Assembly: GCA_014237145.1 (NCBI GenBank)
Contig: JAAXOC010000025.1
Span: 1 to 51,176 of the forward strand
DNA length: 51,176 nucleotides
Reading direction: 5' to 3'
Origin: ANME-2 cluster archaeon
Lineage (GTDB): Archaea > Halobacteriota > Methanosarcinia > Methanosarcinales > Methanocomedenaceae
Both the position numbers and the translations under genes were made by a program. This document shows, piece after piece, positions 50,801-51,176 of the stretch (positions are counted from its first letter, which is position 1; each line of letters starts with the position of its first letter). The notes under the pieces were generated by a model that made no database searches, was not told where the DNA came from, and worked only from the letters and a program-made list of their open reading frames with translations.

Positions 50801-51040
50801 AGTACGGATGCAGGTGCAGGCGCTGGTCTGGATACAAAGTTGATTCAGGATTCAGGTGCCGGTGGTGAAGGTTCGAGCAATCCAAGCGATTACGTGGAAG
50901 GATACGAGATGCAGGATGAGAGCGCCCAGCCATCAGATACGGGACCGATGTCATTCTCAGGGGCTGATTTTCTTGGAATGCTGATCGTGGTGCTGGCAGC
51001 CGGTGCTATCTATATAGGCTTCAGGAGGCGGGGGGTTTAA
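44843..51040 (+). CDS. Secreted CobN-like chelatase large subunit, paralogue 4, multidomain
   Basis: 2065 residues from the ATG at 44843, with AAGGTGA 5 nt upstream; an in-frame GTG at 44819 lies in a hairpin arm. Signal peptide to VSAEE, then three ~108-aa sandwich repeats (SDxxGxYxFxDIPNGNYQL), and PKD (~366-442; WDFGDGENST). The CobN core follows, with HFGRHGTQEW (~995) and RRGNAVMVDHATPA. The sandwich insertion (~1219-1405) sits at the same place as in paralogue 3. CCHHTCGNP is at ~1914, then YVEGYEMQD linker, helix and RRRGV. Overall it is closest to paralogue 3, but its last ~350 bp switch between paralogue 3-like and paralogue 1-like sequence. The N-terminal repeats differ in sequence from those of paralogue 3, so the binding surface has diverged while the core is conserved. 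Confidence 0.87.
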   Translation: MRDVKSNLLVLSALLILVFAQVVSAEEITMELVANTTSDAYGDYTFIDIPNGNYQLVALKYTPVMGGKWLMVESDVVIGNGTDIINANLTLGFADPGAQDPVLSLLQRASISGKTLSTPMGGAAQNCSDVTVVLKTESGLVANTTSDVDGNYAFTDIPNGNYQLVALKYIPAMGGEGIWLMAESDIVIENGTDIVNADLTLGFADPGAQYPVLSLLQRASISGKTLSTPMGGGVQNYSDVTVVLKTGSGLVANTTSDVDGNYAFTDIPNGNYQLVALKYTPDMGGKWLMVESDIVIDNGQDIVNANLTLGFADPGTQDPVLSLLQRASISGKTLSTPMGGSAQNCSDVTVALLKQASEQPVPPVLSLPIAAFTVNVTSGDAPLNVAFTDGSTNATSWLWDFGDGENSTQSNPIHAYNSVGTYSVTLTATNVNGTAIEVKDNYITTRLPDVYKNKSIVFLVIGADDTCRVKKTVAEMGMDNIDVYGTYRLDTVESLFSPFNDSIDLSQYDIIFITRKGGMSFMGANLKPQILEMMQNKTDEAHVVDWNYGVGTVNHTGHPYLADYWDVRYDGNINRLITYLSVVNLSKPFSEYDSEIEIEAPSEMPEVAICHPDADDLFEDLGSYLEWYKTNDGTHHVYNPDNYTVGVTFFKSWDEKICDNVVKSVIKELEARGINVIPAYLPSVMFTDDSYSFFKNDDTWKVNAFIDLGKGVWIMSSAVKNTEYLQEANVPVINGIVYEGTIKEWENSSTGQDCWFQYQIPIMEIGGEIESIVVGGKEYDETLQARVLKPIDYQIDWMIDRTIRWMDLQRIDNEEKKVAIIYYAHGKAGAMVAGNLDVVPSIPNLLDAMNESGYDLDGMQPNRSEFLQLVLQQGRNIGVWAPGELRNMVENYDVELLPVETYMEWFNEIEPEARQSVIDTWGEPPGQAMVYENESGKYFVIPKITVGNILIAPQAARGFSQNDTLLYHDQTMPPSHQYIAFYLWLKNGYDADAIVHFGRHGTQEWLQGKGTSLSIKTCWPAILIQDMPVVYLYEVGGIGEGIMAKRRGNAVMVDHATPAIMSAGLYGNLTLLHDKMHYYETEEDENLAAEYKKSIIDIYADLNFEHEFNVSDDDLWEMNETEFDNFILYGPVHDYLHEIASEYMPYGLHILGEQMDDEGLIAMVKSMLGGNFGEHIAAANLCEDPDDLSPAHSPNLLDDLLDDVLVNGTDPMDLLIDRFNITYSSGEFIANTTCDGSGEYNFSMVKDGKYALYALKETDGGWLTGNEYITIQDGQALSGVRLNLSKNATGTGNIELEYIIELLENNPPISKPTGAGTIFGNITYSPMGPLLEVPNATVVVQKDNNILEVSISDSTGNYTFSNLPDGKYVVTAFYHSVSKYGDSWYIATKNVEIKDGTANNIDINMEKDERGEALNLNSLLGQVTGNIYSNETGNIVPECNVVLIQRLSDEQMMVVEDLNLAIRYAENIRGCIIEIPAMIDALDGKYIPPALGDDPLRSPEVLPTGKNFYAFNPNIVPTKESWNVGTKLVDAFLIEWNQTYGEYPRKVGFVLWSGESFRHKGVMESEILYMMGVKPTWDSMGKVIGVELIPEDELKRPRIDVVVTMTGIYRDNWKWQVQLMDRGARLAAQADNSTYDNYVKENSEAIYIALMKTNNYTEDEARRLSGCRVFGPDEGSWGAGGFREAVSASGTWQEESKLANLYIDSMSYAYGDSIWGNLDGNVFRQVLSDTDAVLFSRSGNDGRGSGSVVFDHVYEFFGGFGMAVREVSGTTPQMYIVNLKDPDNAVVETFAEFLARDLRAKYFNEKWIKGMMLHDYAGASEIDSVLEDFWGLAVTLPDEITDDMWKEFYDVYVTDKYDLGLEDWFDEENPWARQSMNARMLEAVHKGYWTTSDPNVVENLVREYVESVADNGVICCHHTCGNPLLDKYISGMLSVPGLSAEDIEKYRQLMDEATGRQTEQPVTKTINDDSSSSAWRRLHDSGTGNESTDAGAGAGLDTKLIQDSGAGGEGSSNPSDYVEGYEMQDESAQPSDTGPMSFSGADFLGMLIVVLAAGAIYIGFRRRGV
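44930..45900 (+). repeat. Three in-frame tandem repeats of 324-330 bp
   Basis: The CAGCTTGTTGCCCT block recurs at 45005, 45329 and 45659. The repeats are nearly identical at the DNA level, more so than those in paralogue 3, which suggests recent expansion. Unit 2 carries a short insertion encoding extra Gly-Glu-Gly-type residues. Confidence 0.85.
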
Positions 51041-51077
51041 ATCCCCTGCCCCATGAGAATAACTTGATATTGGATAG

Positions 51078-51176
51078 TAGTGTCGAGTCAACCATACAAT
51101 ATCGCTAGATATATTATCTGACACTGTTCCATTTCCCAGTTATTTTTAAGACGCAGATTTACACTGATTTACGCAG
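51078..51176 (-). repeat. Partial copy of the 276-bp palindromic element (right window edge)
   Basis: Reverse complement of 26521-26619 with about two mismatches, starting with TAGTGTCGAGTCAAC. The window ends inside the element. Orientation equals that of the partial copy at the left edge, so the two ends together would form one copy apart from a missing centre of about 80 bases. The 37 bases between the stop of the last gene and this repeat hold nothing else. Confidence 0.9.

Overview
The window looks like a piece of a methanogen- or methanotroph-type euryarchaeon close to the Methanosarcinales. The evidence is a PGF-CTERM surface-sorting tail on the corrinoid-binding protein, the archaeal cobinamide-salvage enzyme CbiZ, a protein-only RNase P of the HARP/MJ0950 type, archaeal TATA boxes about 20-30 nt before starts, GGTG/GGAGG ribosome sites, a DUF2162-ExbB-DUF2149-CobN gene order and a tRNA without encoded CCA. 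I cannot name a genus from sequence alone. Both window edges stop inside copies of one ~276-bp palindromic, transposase-free element; a complete copy lies at 26344-26619.

Region 1-9.7 kb is an accessory, repeat-rich zone. It holds four copies of a 67-aa two-helix membrane protein, each in the same ~370-bp module. It also holds a pair of paralogous anchored secreted proteins between two 345-bp direct repeats, a DUF2703 protein, and a 767-aa protein with four exact 103-aa extracellular repeats joined to a site-2-protease-like membrane domain that has lost its first zinc ligand. A small alkaline-phosphatase-fold protein, a ribbon-helix-helix protein, an intact hicBA toxin-antitoxin pair and at least two dead hicB fragments complete it.

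Region 9.7-18.8 kb is a corrinoid and housekeeping block. A winged-helix regulator with a probable DUF4430 (transcobalamin C-terminal-like) sensor domain is followed by btuF-btuC-btuD-cbiZ, tightly packed and partly overlapping, for uptake and salvage of corrinoids. Then come recQ, a HARP RNase P with a small membrane protein on the other strand, fdhD, a YwbE-like gene with a hidden zinc ribbon upstream, and tRNA-Gly(UCC).

Region 19-27 kb is decayed. A C11 (clostripain-like) protease and a subtilase are each broken by a stop at a probable Trp codon, and there is a peptidoglycan-binding fragment. A large DUF3160 lipoprotein, a winged-helix regulator with an inverted-repeat operator, a DUF3467 protein and several dispersed repeats also lie here.

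Region 27.2-51.0 kb is the most striking part. A DUF2162 membrane protein, an ExbB/TolQ-type channel and a DUF2149 (ExbD-like) protein lead into four tandem genes of 4.5-6.2 kb. Each encodes a secreted, C-terminally membrane-anchored homologue of the CobN/ChlH chelatase large subunit. The last two carry N-terminal triple beta-sandwich repeats, a PKD domain and a further beta-sandwich insertion inside the chelatase domain. The second has lost the signature histidine motif. No AAA+ chelatase partner is present. Together with the btu-cbiZ operon and its putative B12-sensing repressor, this suggests a surface corrinoid/tetrapyrrole-handling machine driven by the ion gradient. That function is inference.
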